Below, piece by piece: positions 21,534 through 30,225 of a stretch of DNA of 64,000 nucleotides. The notes beneath the pieces are model-generated. The model ran no database searches and had not been told where the DNA came from. It saw only the letters and a program-made list of their open reading frames with translations. Both the position numbers and the translations under genes were made by a program. Source of the DNA: Thermotoga profunda AZM34c06 (GTDB lineage: Bacteria > Thermotogota > Thermotogae > Thermotogales > DSM-5069). Position 1 is the first letter of the stretch; each line of letters starts with the position of its first letter. The stretch spans positions 62,001 to 126,000 of the forward strand of contig NZ_AP014510.1 of the NCBI RefSeq assembly GCF_000828675.1. The letters run 5' to 3'.

Positions 21534-21738
21534 ATTTATCGGCTTCCTTCAAAAGATATTTAAAACCATTGTACAAACCTGATGCAACACCAAGCAATAT
21601 GAAGATTACGAAAAGTACACCGTTCTTAACTGTCCATCTGTCGATATAATAACCAAGAAAGGCTCCAACGGCGATGTTGGAAACAACAGTGACACCGAAA
21701 TTGAGAACGATACTGTACTTACCTATGCCTTGGTGCAC
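21478..21738 (-). CDS. AtpZ/AtpQ-like small membrane protein
   Basis: 86 aa. Two helices (NFGVTVVSNIAVGAFLGYYI and FVIFILLGVASGLYNGFKYL) with a charged basic tail (KKDGEKHSDSRHS). Such proteins precede atpI in many Na+ or anaerobe atp operons; they have been linked to Mg2+ or Ca2+ handling. The GTG start overlaps the cheX end by 16 bases. Confidence 0.65.
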   Translation of the reverse strand: MHQGIGKYSIVLNFGVTVVSNIAVGAFLGYYIDRWTVKNGVLFVIFILLGVASGLYNGFKYLLKEADKYDRHDKKDGEKHSDSRHS

Positions 21739-22202
21739 TTAACCGTCCCTTTCACCGAAAGAATCGTTTCAATATCCCCTTCGTTGACTACTCCAACTGG
21801 CAATTGCAGTACAAGACCATCGACAGTCAATCTCAAATCGCGACCGGTGACAACCGTCGGTGGAGTTATCGTTATCTTACAATTGATCTTCTCAAGATTC
21901 ATTGCAAGCGCACCAGCAATCATATTCCCAAGTTCTCCTATAGCACTCATAGCAAGATCATCCAATGAATCGTACGGCATATTCATCATCTTTGAAACTA
22001 CTTGTAGTGCAGTTTGAGGATTGAAAGAATATATTAGATTTCCCTCAACACCCCCAGCGAATCCTATGACCGTTACAAGATCATATAATGGTCTGACTTC
22101 TTTCAAAACGCCGGGTTTACCTATCATTGGTTTTTTTCCAATCAACACTTCCATCGTGTTGACTATCGCAGCGATCAGAGCATTTAAAATCCTTGCATCC
22201 AA
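21723..22202 (-). CDS. cheX: CheX-type CheY-P phosphatase
   Basis: 159 aa. Removes phosphate from CheY to end a chemotactic signal. The active-site helix SAIGELGNMIAGALAMNLE carries the Glu-x2-Asn pair of the CheC/CheX/FliY family. It lacks a second active-site repeat, as CheX does. It sits between polA and the atp genes rather than with chemotaxis genes. Confidence 0.85.
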   Translation of the reverse strand: MDARILNALIAAIVNTMEVLIGKKPMIGKPGVLKEVRPLYDLVTVIGFAGGVEGNLIYSFNPQTALQVVSKMMNMPYDSLDDLAMSAIGELGNMIAGALAMNLEKINCKITITPPTVVTGRDLRLTVDGLVLQLPVGVVNEGDIETILSVKGTVKCTKA

Positions 22203-22214
22203 GTGAATACCTCC

Positions 22215-24887
22215 TCATTCCCAGTTTTCAGATACCACTATATCCACCTTCAATGGTACTGATAATTTTACCACACCTTCCATCGATTGCCTGATGATTT
22301 GCAACATCTGTTCGACTTCATTATCAGGCACTTCGAAAACAAGTTCATCGTGAACTTGGAGTATCATCTTTGAATTCATCTGTTTCATTTTACTATGTAA
22401 GTCTATCATAGCAAGTTTCATAATATCCGCCGCGGTACCCTGTATTGGTGTGTTCACAGCTATCCTTTCACCTTCTTGCCTGATCGATGCATCTTTTGAT
22501 CTCAATTGTGGTACTTCTCTCTTCCTTCCAAACATCGTTTTCACATGACCATACGTTTTAGCATATGCGACGACCTTTGCAAAATATTCTCTGACCGATG
22601 GATATAACGAGAAATATTCATTTATAAAACGTTGAGCTTGTTCGTACGCAAGACCAGTTCTCTGAGATAATCCATACGGTGATACTCCGTAAATCACAGA
22701 AAAATTGACCATCTTTCCAACGGCCCTCATTTGTGGTGTGACTTGATCTTCTCGAACCTGAAAGATTTTAGACGCTGTGAAAGTGTGTATATCTTCTTCC
22801 TTTTGAAACGCCTCTATTAATTTCTGATCGCCACTCAGATGTGCCAAAACTCTCAGTTCAATCTGCGAATAGTCTGCACTTATTATCTTCCAGCCACTTT
22901 TCTGAGGAACTATAGCCCTTCGTATTTCCTTACCTTCTTCTTGTCTGGTTGGTAAGTTTTGAAGATTTGGATCACTACTACTCAGCCTTCCTGTAGCGGT
23001 ACCAGTTTGGTGAAACGAGGTATGGATTCTCCCGGTTTTTGGATGAACGAGTCTTGGTAACACGTCCAAATAAGTAGATTTCAGCTTTTGAAATTTTCTA
23101 TATTCAAGAATTAATTGAACAATGGGATGTTCATCGGCCAATTCTTCAAGCACATCGGCTCTTGTTGAAAGATCACCCGTGGAAGTCTTTTTGGAACCTT
23201 GGATTTTGAGTTTCTCAAACAATATATAAGCCACCTGTTTGGGCGAATTTAAATTGAAAGATTCTTTTGCATACTCAAAAATTTGCTTGGAAAGCTCATT
23301 CATTTTATTTGCATATTTTGTCGAGAGATCTTTCAAGTAATCTATGTTCATATATACACCTGTTAGTTCCATATCTACCAAAACTGGTATCAAAGGCATC
23401 TCAATCTTTTCAAGCACATTGAGTAAATCAGCCTCGTGCAATTTGACGTTGAGTATCTCGTACAATCTGCGAGTTACATCTGCATCTTCTGCAGAATACC
23501 TTGTTGCATCCTCAATAGATACATCTGAAAAGTTCAAAGAACTGAATAGAGGCGAATTGTTCTTGACGAGTTCATCAAAACTGATCATCTTGTAATTGAG
23601 AAATTTCATAGCGAGTTCATCTAAGCCAAATCTCTTTTCGTCTGGATTGAGTAAATAGGCCGCTATCATTGTATCAAAAGCAGGCTTAACTATATTGATT
23701 CCATGCATTTTCAATACACTATAATCGTACTTGAGATTCTGCCCGATGATCTTTGTTCCGGGTTGTTCTAATATTTGTTTTAAATTATCCAGTACTAAAC
23801 TCATTTTGATGTTCGGACCGTTCTTGTGAGCTATCGGTACGTAATAACTACTTTTATCTGGCAAAGAGATAGAAAAACCGACTATTCTTGCATCCAAGGG
23901 TGATAGAGAATCTGTTTCAAGATCTATCACAACATACTGACTTTTTTTCATCTTGTTAATCAGATCCATGAAAATCTTTTCGTCTTTTACAGCGATATAT
24001 GTACTCTGTATATCCTGTTGAGTATAAAGCCCGAGTTCTTTCATCACACTTGAAAATTCCATTTGTTTTAGAAATTCAATCAACTCATTTTCTCTGTATC
24101 CTGTGTATTTTAGTTGTTCCCATTCGATTCCAAGATCGAGATCTTTCATTAAAGTGACCAATTTTTTACTCTTGAACGCGTCCGCTTGACCTTCAACTAA
24201 CAATTTTCCTATTCGACTATTTTTATCAATATTCTGATATATGTTCTCGAGATTACCATATTTTTGTATCAACTCTATCGCGGTTTTCATCCCTATACCT
24301 TTAACTCCAGGTATGTTGTCAACGGCATCACCCATCAATGAAAGCATGTCAATTATCTGTGATGGATCTACCTGAAATTTTTCTTTCACTTTTGATGAAT
24401 CATACAATTCAAGATCACTAATACCCTTTAATGGACGCCACACCTTGATTTTTTCATTCACTAACTGTAGTATGTCCTTGTCGCCCGTTACTATGTAAAT
24501 TTCCTTGAAGAAATCCTCTCCTTTCTTGGCAAGAGTCGCTATAACATCATCTGCTTCGCAGCCTTCATACTCAAGTACTTTTATTCCAAGGGCTTCTACA
24601 CCTTTCTTTATGTAAGGTAATTGCTGTATCATTGCATCTGGAGTCTGTGGACGCTGGGCTTTGTATTCTTCCAGCAGTTCATGTCTATAGGTATGCGTTT
24701 TTTTATCCATCGCAAATGCCACACAATCACCAATCTCGATGTACTCTTTCAGAAACTTTACCAACATCCTCAAAACACCATAAGTGGCATTTGTTGGGAG
24801 ACCCGAGCTGGTGGAGAGTGATTGATCTACTGCATAGTAAGCCCTATAAGCCAACCCTGTACCATCAAAGAGAAATAGTCTTGCCAT
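22215..24887 (-). CDS. polA: DNA polymerase I
   Basis: 890 aa. Order: 5'-nuclease (ARLFLFDGTGLAYRAYYAVD; GCEADDVIATLA), 3'-5' exonuclease (VVIDLETDSLSP keeps the metal-binding Asp and Glu, so proofreading is probably active), and the polymerase with motif A ADYSQIELRVLAHLSGD, motif B NFSVIYGVSPYGLSQR and motif C QVHDELVFEV. Used for gap filling and Okazaki fragment processing. The start overlaps the AhpD-like gene by 23 bases. Confidence 0.97.
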   Translation of the reverse strand: MARLFLFDGTGLAYRAYYAVDQSLSTSSGLPTNATYGVLRMLVKFLKEYIEIGDCVAFAMDKKTHTYRHELLEEYKAQRPQTPDAMIQQLPYIKKGVEALGIKVLEYEGCEADDVIATLAKKGEDFFKEIYIVTGDKDILQLVNEKIKVWRPLKGISDLELYDSSKVKEKFQVDPSQIIDMLSLMGDAVDNIPGVKGIGMKTAIELIQKYGNLENIYQNIDKNSRIGKLLVEGQADAFKSKKLVTLMKDLDLGIEWEQLKYTGYRENELIEFLKQMEFSSVMKELGLYTQQDIQSTYIAVKDEKIFMDLINKMKKSQYVVIDLETDSLSPLDARIVGFSISLPDKSSYYVPIAHKNGPNIKMSLVLDNLKQILEQPGTKIIGQNLKYDYSVLKMHGINIVKPAFDTMIAAYLLNPDEKRFGLDELAMKFLNYKMISFDELVKNNSPLFSSLNFSDVSIEDATRYSAEDADVTRRLYEILNVKLHEADLLNVLEKIEMPLIPVLVDMELTGVYMNIDYLKDLSTKYANKMNELSKQIFEYAKESFNLNSPKQVAYILFEKLKIQGSKKTSTGDLSTRADVLEELADEHPIVQLILEYRKFQKLKSTYLDVLPRLVHPKTGRIHTSFHQTGTATGRLSSSDPNLQNLPTRQEEGKEIRRAIVPQKSGWKIISADYSQIELRVLAHLSGDQKLIEAFQKEEDIHTFTASKIFQVREDQVTPQMRAVGKMVNFSVIYGVSPYGLSQRTGLAYEQAQRFINEYFSLYPSVREYFAKVVAYAKTYGHVKTMFGRKREVPQLRSKDASIRQEGERIAVNTPIQGTAADIMKLAMIDLHSKMKQMNSKMILQVHDELVFEVPDNEVEQMLQIIRQSMEGVVKLSVPLKVDIVVSENWE

Positions 24888-25236
24888 TTTTCTCGTACTC
24901 CCTCAATTCCTCGAGAACCTCAACTGCCTTTCTCAGATGTGGTATGACTATTGAACCTCCTACAATGAGAGCAACATTGAAGATTTCGAAGAATTCATCG
25001 TCTGTAGTACCTAATTGGAACAACCTTATCATATGGTACGTGATACAGTCATTACACCTGAGGACCATCGACGCAACAAGACCAAGCATCTCTTTGGTCT
25101 TCGTACTCAAAGCGCCTTCTTCATAAACTTGCGAATCAAGATTCATAAATCTCTTTGTGTGGATATTGCCCTTCTCGTTAATCAATTTGTTCAACCTTGC
25201 TCTGTAATCTACAAATTCTTCAATCAAGTTGATCAC
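24865..25236 (-). CDS. AhpD-like / carboxymuconolactone decarboxylase-family protein
   Basis: 123 aa, all helical. LRCNDCITYHM gives the CxxCxxxH redox motif of AhpD-like alkylhydroperoxidases; ALIVGGSIVIPHLRKA follows. It may reduce peroxides or act in thiol exchange. Overlaps polA and the MBL gene, so it is part of the long leftward operon. Confidence 0.78.
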   Translation of the reverse strand: MINLIEEFVDYRARLNKLINEKGNIHTKRFMNLDSQVYEEGALSTKTKEMLGLVASMVLRCNDCITYHMIRLFQLGTTDDEFFEIFNVALIVGGSIVIPHLRKAVEVLEELREYEKNGKTISL

Positions 25237-25865
25237 CTCGAAATTTTTAAAGGTTCATCATGAGTGAAAACAACCCAATCACACTTTTTGGAAGTCTCTC
25301 TCACAAAAATCGCTGCTTCATCATTTTTATAACCCTTGACTGCTTCATAGTATTCAACTTTTGAATAACAAATATCACCTGGCATGAATATTCTACCCAT
25401 ATTCTCTGTCTCAATGAGCAAGGATATGTGATCAGACGAATGATAAGGTGTATAAAAAACTTCAACACAATCAAAAAGCCTTTCTCCACCTTTCAATGTA
25501 TGTATACTCTTCCAATTTGAGACAACCAAGCTATACAACTGCCCAGCTATTGGTCCAAATGACGAATAATCTCTTGTTTTATATTTCTCATGAACATAAA
25601 CTGAGGCGCTTTTGAAAAAGATCGATGAAAAGATGTGATCCATGTGCACGTGTGTGAAGATCATATCGGTTATCTGTTCAGGTAAGATATTCTTTATTTT
25701 CAAAGCCTTTTCAAGCGCCTCCCAGGTCACGAAACTTCCAGCATCTATGATTATCTTCTTTTCATCATCGTACAACAGAGATACTGTTGAATACGGTGCC
25801 ATCACATATGGCATCACTCGTAGAGTCCCACCAATGACCAAAACTTCAATATTCAACGAACTCAC
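25233..25865 (-). CDS. Metallo-beta-lactamase fold hydrolase
   Basis: 210 aa. Metal ligands are seen in THVHMDHIFSS (HxHxDH), YTPYHSSDHISLL, FMPGDICYS and a final FTHDEPL. The fold covers hydrolases of esters, thioesters and lactones; the substrate is unknown. Four-base overlaps with both neighbours. Confidence 0.82.
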   Translation of the reverse strand: MSSLNIEVLVIGGTLRVMPYVMAPYSTVSLLYDDEKKIIIDAGSFVTWEALEKALKIKNILPEQITDMIFTHVHMDHIFSSIFFKSASVYVHEKYKTRDYSSFGPIAGQLYSLVVSNWKSIHTLKGGERLFDCVEVFYTPYHSSDHISLLIETENMGRIFMPGDICYSKVEYYEAVKGYKNDEAAIFVRETSKKCDWVVFTHDEPLKISR

Positions 25866-26575
25866 CTCACAAAAAACGAAACAAGACCTATCACAAGACA
25901 GTAAATAGAAAAAATTCTCAATTTATTGGCCACAACAACTTTTTTGAGTAAAAACAGCGCCGCAAATCCAACTAAGAAGGAGATGATACCAAGATACAAC
26001 CATCTTGAATCTACCTGTGAAACCTCTAAAACACCAGCTCCGGCTATCACTGGTAGTGCAAGGAGAAATGAATAGGAAAGAGAATCCTCTTTCTTAAATC
26101 CCAACAATAAACAAGCAGCTATTGTCGAGCCACTCCTTGATATACCAGGGAAGACTGCTATCGCTTGGAAAACGCCAATAGTTAACGCATCAGAAAATGA
26201 CATTTCTTCGAGGTTTTTTTCGCCATTTTTCATAGAAGCAACAAGCAATAGCACACTTGTTATACAAAAAAAGATCGGTAGAAATCTCGTATCATCAAAA
26301 GTTTTCTCGATCTTTTCATTAAGGGTAAATCCAACAATAACTGCTGGAATTGTGGAGACAATCAAGTTCAAAAATATCTTCCAATTTTTGAATGCCCTTA
26401 TCAATGACTTGAACGCAAACAGAAAGACTGCAACTAATGTTCCAAGATGAAGCAATGCTGCGAAAGCGATATTCGTCTGAATGTTCAATATTTTTGAAAA
26501 TAGAACAAGATGTCCCGAACTCGAGATCGGCAGAAACTCCGTCAAGCCTTGTATGATTGCAAGAACTATGTTCAG
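25862..26575 (-). CDS. uppP: Undecaprenyl-diphosphate phosphatase (UppP/BacA)
   Basis: About 237 aa with eight or so hydrophobic helices. Recycles the lipid carrier for peptidoglycan by removing phosphate from undecaprenyl diphosphate. QGLTEFLPISSSGHL and FPGISRSGSTIAACLLLG are the two conserved catalytic motifs. The first standard start (TTG 26545) falls inside the first motif. A CTG at 26575, 7 bases after GGAGG, gives a full family N-terminus (NIVLAIIQGLTEF); ATT at 26578 is the other option. So a CTG start is proposed. Confidence 0.88.
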   Translation of the reverse strand: MNIVLAIIQGLTEFLPISSSGHLVLFSKILNIQTNIAFAALLHLGTLVAVFLFAFKSLIRAFKNWKIFLNLIVSTIPAVIVGFTLNEKIEKTFDDTRFLPIFFCITSVLLLVASMKNGEKNLEEMSFSDALTIGVFQAIAVFPGISRSGSTIAACLLLGFKKEDSLSYSFLLALPVIAGAGVLEVSQVDSRWLYLGIISFLVGFAALFLLKKVVVANKLRIFSIYCLVIGLVSFFVR

Positions 26576-27174
26576 AATCCTTCCTCCTTTGCTATTTTGT
26601 CGTATTTGATATCGTAAATCTCCAAAACCTTCGCAACTTCTTCTGGATCTAACACGTCAACCTTTATAGAGACTCTCCTGTAATTATCTTCTTTAACTGT
26701 GTTCACAGCAAGAACATTCATTTTGTTTTGTGCAAGAACATCGAAAACTCTCTTCAATTGACCGGGTTTGTCTTCCAACTTTAGAAGAATTCTCGAGCCA
26801 GGTTCATCCATCGCTGTAATGGCAACAAATGCTTCAAGTATTTCTGTAAGAGTAATTACCCCTTTAACAACGAGATTGCTGTCGACAACCGCTAAACACG
26901 CTTCTTGTGATTCCCTAAAAGTCAATGCCGCTTCTTCAATGTAGCTATCTTCAAACACATAAAAATCAGGAAAGATTACATAGTCACCTATGGTACTATC
27001 AAGTTGCAAATTCGCTAAGCTGTTTTTGTAGACCAAACCTTCAAATTTGTTTTCCTCGTCTGTCACAATACAATAATCGACTCTGTACTTTCTCATGGTA
27101 GATAGAACTTCTTGAACAGTTGCACTGACTTTTGCTTGGGGAAAATCTGTGTTTATCCAATTTCTTGCGAACAT
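26572..27174 (-). CDS. CBS-pair plus ACT domain protein
   Basis: 200 aa. Two CBS motifs (about residues 8-60 and 72-122) precede an ACT domain (RILLKLEDKPGQLKRVFDVL onward). Such proteins sense adenosine nucleotides and amino acids and regulate enzymes; the target here is unknown. The start follows AAAAGGGGGCGAAAAAT. It is the first gene leftward from the putative origin and heads the operon. Confidence 0.8.
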   Translation of the reverse strand: MFARNWINTDFPQAKVSATVQEVLSTMRKYRVDYCIVTDEENKFEGLVYKNSLANLQLDSTIGDYVIFPDFYVFEDSYIEEAALTFRESQEACLAVVDSNLVVKGVITLTEILEAFVAITAMDEPGSRILLKLEDKPGQLKRVFDVLAQNKMNVLAVNTVKEDNYRRVSIKVDVLDPEEVAKVLEIYDIKYDKIAKEEGF

Positions 27175-27204
27175 ATTTTTCGCCCCCTTTTCTTACTATA
27201 TTCT

Positions 27205-27600
27205 ATATGTATATCTTATCTTAGTAGTATATATATTATATATATAGGGGTGGTAGATTCTGTAACATTACGATCGAAAATCCTCTTCTAATCAGCGAAA
27301 TCGTTCGTGGGAGGGGTGGTAGATAACCTGGTAGATAAGTGGTAGATAAGTGGTAGATAACTTCCGAAACCATCTTCAAAAGCTCATTTCAAGGTGGTAG
27401 AAAACTTATAAGCGTGATTTTTACTTTAAAAATTAATTTTCAGATCAAATGACTCTATATTAAATGAATGCACACTAATACTCTTCTGATGAGCGTTTAG
27501 AGTTTTCTACCACCTTGTTTTTATTTATTTAATGCGTGTTTTGGGAGTTATCTACCACCCATACAATATGTTGTGGTAAGTTATCTACCACACAATCGAT
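27205..27600. other. Putative chromosomal replication origin (oriC)
   Basis: Between divergent gene blocks lie about nine copies of a 12-mer. On the plus strand the left cluster reads GGTGGTAGATAA-like: 27249-27260, 27315-27326, 27327-27338, 27338-27349, 27349-27360 and 27393-27404. The right cluster reads TTATCTACCACC-like: 27503-27514, 27548-27559 and 27581-27592, plus a weaker inverted copy at 27572. The CTACCACC core is that of the reported Thermotoga maritima DnaA box AAACCTACCACC. AT-rich tracts at 27205-27246 and 27405-27500 could unwind. Genes run leftward on the left and rightward on the right. Leftward promoters for the CBS-ACT gene must also lie here. dnaA itself is not in the window. 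Confidence 0.72.
27315..27360 (+). repeat. Four tandem GGTAGATAA repeats with 11-12 bp period
   Basis: Four back-to-back copies of (N)xTGGTAGATAA end at 27326, 27338, 27349 and 27360. The 12, 11 and 11 bp steps are about one helical turn, so bound proteins would line up on one face of the DNA. Confidence 0.9.
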
Positions 27601-27715
27601 AGTTATTTTAAGTGTCATGGCTTAGAGAAGGATTGATGCTAAAAATGGCAATCGCATATGGTTTTAGATAGAAATTGAAATATTCTCTTTTTTTGATCTT
27701 AACTTTCTCATCATC

Positions 27716-27745
27716 TTTACTTCAATACCTGTTTTATATGATAAT
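27716..27745 (+). promoter_or_regulatory. Possible glnA promoter
   Basis: TTTACT (27716-27721) and GATAAT (27740-27745) are 18 bases apart and about 30 bases before the start codon. Moderate match only. Confidence 0.35.
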
Positions 27746-27775
27746 CGTATAAATTTTTTGATTGGGGGGAAGTTC

Positions 27776-29095
27776 ATGAATCAAGAGCAGATTTTTGAGA
27801 TGGTGAGAAGTGAACAAATTCAATTCATCCGCCTTCAGTTTTCTGATATCAATGGAAATCTAAAGAATGTTGAGATTCCATCTGCAGAATTGGAAAGGGC
27901 ATTCAGCAGAGGCATCATGTTCGATGGTTCATCGGTAGAAGGTTTTGTCAGGATTGAAGAATCCGATATGTATCTAAAACCAGATCTATCAACTTTTGCG
28001 ATCCTTCCATGGTCAACGAACGGGGCAAAGAGTGCCAGAATAATCTGTGATGTTTACAAACCAGATGGCACACCCTTTGAGGGTGATCCGCGCTATCGAC
28101 TCAAACTCGTGGTAGAAAAAGCAAAAAAGATGGGATTTGAAGCCTTTGCAGGTCCTGAGATCGAATTTTTTGTCTTACCAAAAGATGAAAAAGGTTTTCC
28201 AAAAGCTGAGTTACTGGATTTTGGTAGTTATTTTGACCTATTGCCTCTCGATGAGGTTGAATCTCTGAGAAGTGAAGTCGCCGTGGCTCTGAAAACTATG
28301 GGAATAGATGTCGAAGCATCTCACCACGAAGTTGCACCCTCACAACATGAAGTTGATTTTCGCTATGCCGATGTTTTGAGAGCAGCAGATAATACCCAAA
28401 CTGTAAAACTCGTTCTTAAAACTATCGCTGTAAAGCACAAATTGCATGTGACTTTTATGCCTAAACCATTTTTTGGAATAAATGGATCTGGGATGCACAC
28501 GCATCTGAGTTTGTTCAAAAATGGAGAGAATGCATTCTATGATGTAAATTCACCCGATAACCTCTCGAAAACTCTGAATTATTTTGTTGGTGGCATTCTC
28601 TTGCATGCACGCGAAATAACGGCAGTTACGAACCCCACTGTTAATAGTTACAAAAGACTTGTGCCAGGTTATGAAGCGCCTGTCAATATAGCTTGGTCTA
28701 AAGCAAATAGATCTGCCTTGATAAGAGTCCCTGCAGCTCGTGGCAAATCTACGAGAATTGAATATCGTGCGCCAGATCCATCTTGCAATGCTTATCTTGC
28801 CTTTGCCATGATAGTGGGTGCTGGTTTAGATGGAATTGAAAAGAAGATCGAACCACCACTACCCATTGAAGAAAATATATATGCTATGTCTGAAGAAAAA
28901 CGTGCACAATTTAGAATTGATTCATTACCAGGTTCACTCAAAGAAGCACTCGATGAGGCAAGAAAGTCCGATCTTGTAAAGGAAATTCTTGGAGAACATA
29001 TCTTCAAGAAATTCATAGAACTAAAAAGAAGGGAATACAGAGATTTTATTATATCTGTCACAGATTGGGAAATAAGAAGATACCTTAATGTTTGA
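27776..29095 (+). CDS. glnA: Glutamine synthetase type I
   Basis: 439 aa. Makes glutamine from glutamate, ammonia and ATP. FDGSSVEGFVRIEESDMYLK, the metal-binding AGPEIEFFV, the ATP-binding KPFFGINGSGMHTHLSL, and NPTVNSYKRLVPGYEAPV are all clear. The short form, without an obvious adenylylation-site loop, fits the GSI-alpha group, so control is probably by feedback. ATG at 27776 follows GGGGGGAAGTTC. Monocistronic, with its own terminator. Confidence 0.96.
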   Translation: MNQEQIFEMVRSEQIQFIRLQFSDINGNLKNVEIPSAELERAFSRGIMFDGSSVEGFVRIEESDMYLKPDLSTFAILPWSTNGAKSARIICDVYKPDGTPFEGDPRYRLKLVVEKAKKMGFEAFAGPEIEFFVLPKDEKGFPKAELLDFGSYFDLLPLDEVESLRSEVAVALKTMGIDVEASHHEVAPSQHEVDFRYADVLRAADNTQTVKLVLKTIAVKHKLHVTFMPKPFFGINGSGMHTHLSLFKNGENAFYDVNSPDNLSKTLNYFVGGILLHAREITAVTNPTVNSYKRLVPGYEAPVNIAWSKANRSALIRVPAARGKSTRIEYRAPDPSCNAYLAFAMIVGAGLDGIEKKIEPPLPIEENIYAMSEEKRAQFRIDSLPGSLKEALDEARKSDLVKEILGEHIFKKFIELKRREYRDFIISVTDWEIRRYLNV

Positions 29096-29105
29096 TCATC
29101 TTCTT

Positions 29106-29148
29106 AAAAGTGGAGGTCATCTTGATAGATTCACCTCCACTTTTCTAT
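29106..29148 (+). terminator. glnA terminator
   Basis: AAAAGTGGAGGT (29106-29117) pairs with ACCTCCACTTTT (29133-29144) around a 15-base loop, with a T-run at the 3' side. No gene occupies 29149-29354 apart from the operator and promoter region of the next gene. Confidence 0.75.
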
Positions 29149-29316
29149 TGCGAAATTTTTCATAATTTGTTTTTGTGATTTTTTAGAGATTTTTCTTCAT
29201 TTTTATGTTAACTTGGTGTGAATACAGGAGTTCTAAGTAGATTTGAAAAGAAACAAAGACCTTCCGAAGAGTATTTTCATTTTTTCCCTACTATTTCCAC
29301 AAATTTACACTTGCAG

Positions 29317-29330
29317 TGAAAATGTTTTCA
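29317..29330. promoter_or_regulatory. LacI-type operator before the mannan operon
   Basis: TGAAAATGTTTTCA is a near-perfect 14-bp palindrome (only the central TG breaks symmetry) 25 bases before the GH12 start codon. The form TGAAAAcgTTTTCA is typical of LacI-family operators, and a LacI gene ends this operon. Confidence 0.5.
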
Positions 29331-29354
29331 TGACATTCTTTCATAGGGATTATC

Positions 29355-30224
29355 ATGAAAAAGATACCCTTTTTAACAATCATGGTCATGTTGGTTTGTG
29401 CGACGGTGATCGCGATGAAAATAACTTATCCAGAACACGGTAAGTTTGCCAATGGTTACATCGATTTGAATCAAGATGGTCTGATCGATTTCGTTATAGA
29501 GACGAATCTTTGGAACATTGAGCGCTGTGATGGTTTTCTAAAGATGGAATCTGGTGATGAAAATCTGCTTGACGTGGAAATCAATTTGAAAAATATTGTC
29601 CAGATAAATCCACACAGATGGGTGCATGCATATCCAGAGATTTGGTATGGTGCAAAACCATGGAATAAATTGGGACCTACCAATAACGGTTTGATCGATC
29701 TCCCAAGAAAGCTATCGCAGTTACAAAATTTTTCAACAACAGTTGATTACGTGATCACAAAAAAAGATGAAAAACAACCCTATAATTTTGCCTTTGAAAC
29801 ATGGCTCACGAAGACTATAAGCAGAAGGGGAGTCTCTGCTGGCGAAATTGAGATCATGATATGGTTTGCACATGCCAATCTGCACGCTGCTGGAACCAAG
29901 GTAGCAGAATTTGATGTTCCATTGATTCTGAATGGAATAAAGAGAAATGTGATTTTTTCACTCTTTAGAGCAGACATGGATTGGGAATACTTTGCCTTTG
30001 TTGCGAAAGAATCTCTTGAAAAGGCCAGTCTTACTTTTGACTGGTCGTTTTTTATAAGAAAGGCAAGGGAGTTTTCCAAAATCGAAGACTGGCAGGAATT
30101 GTATTTCACAGTTGTCGAACTTGGAACGGAGTTTGGCTCTCCAGGTTATTCTGCCATACAACTGTCTTGGTCTTTGAAAAAGTTGTCATTTGAATCTTTA
30201 ACTACACCGATGCTTGGTGATTGA
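29355..30224 (+). CDS. Secreted GH12 endo-beta-1,4-glucanase
   Basis: 289 aa with a signal peptide (MKKIPFLTIMVMLVCATVIA). Cuts beta-1,4-glucan or glucomannan outside the cell. HAYPEIWYGAKPWNK matches thermotogal Cel12 enzymes; Glu166 in EIMIW is the expected nucleophile and Glu259 in LGTEFG the acid/base. First gene of the mannan/glucan operon. The stop is about where the GH5 gene begins. Confidence 0.87.
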   Translation: MKKIPFLTIMVMLVCATVIAMKITYPEHGKFANGYIDLNQDGLIDFVIETNLWNIERCDGFLKMESGDENLLDVEINLKNIVQINPHRWVHAYPEIWYGAKPWNKLGPTNNGLIDLPRKLSQLQNFSTTVDYVITKKDEKQPYNFAFETWLTKTISRRGVSAGEIEIMIWFAHANLHAAGTKVAEFDVPLILNGIKRNVIFSLFRADMDWEYFAFVAKESLEKASLTFDWSFFIRKAREFSKIEDWQELYFTVVELGTEFGSPGYSAIQLSWSLKKLSFESLTTPMLGD

Positions 30225-30225
30225 T

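Noticed and set aside
27315-27404. Repeat array considered as a CRISPR
   Set aside because: Repeats are 11-12 bp with no unique 30-40 bp spacers and no cas genes.
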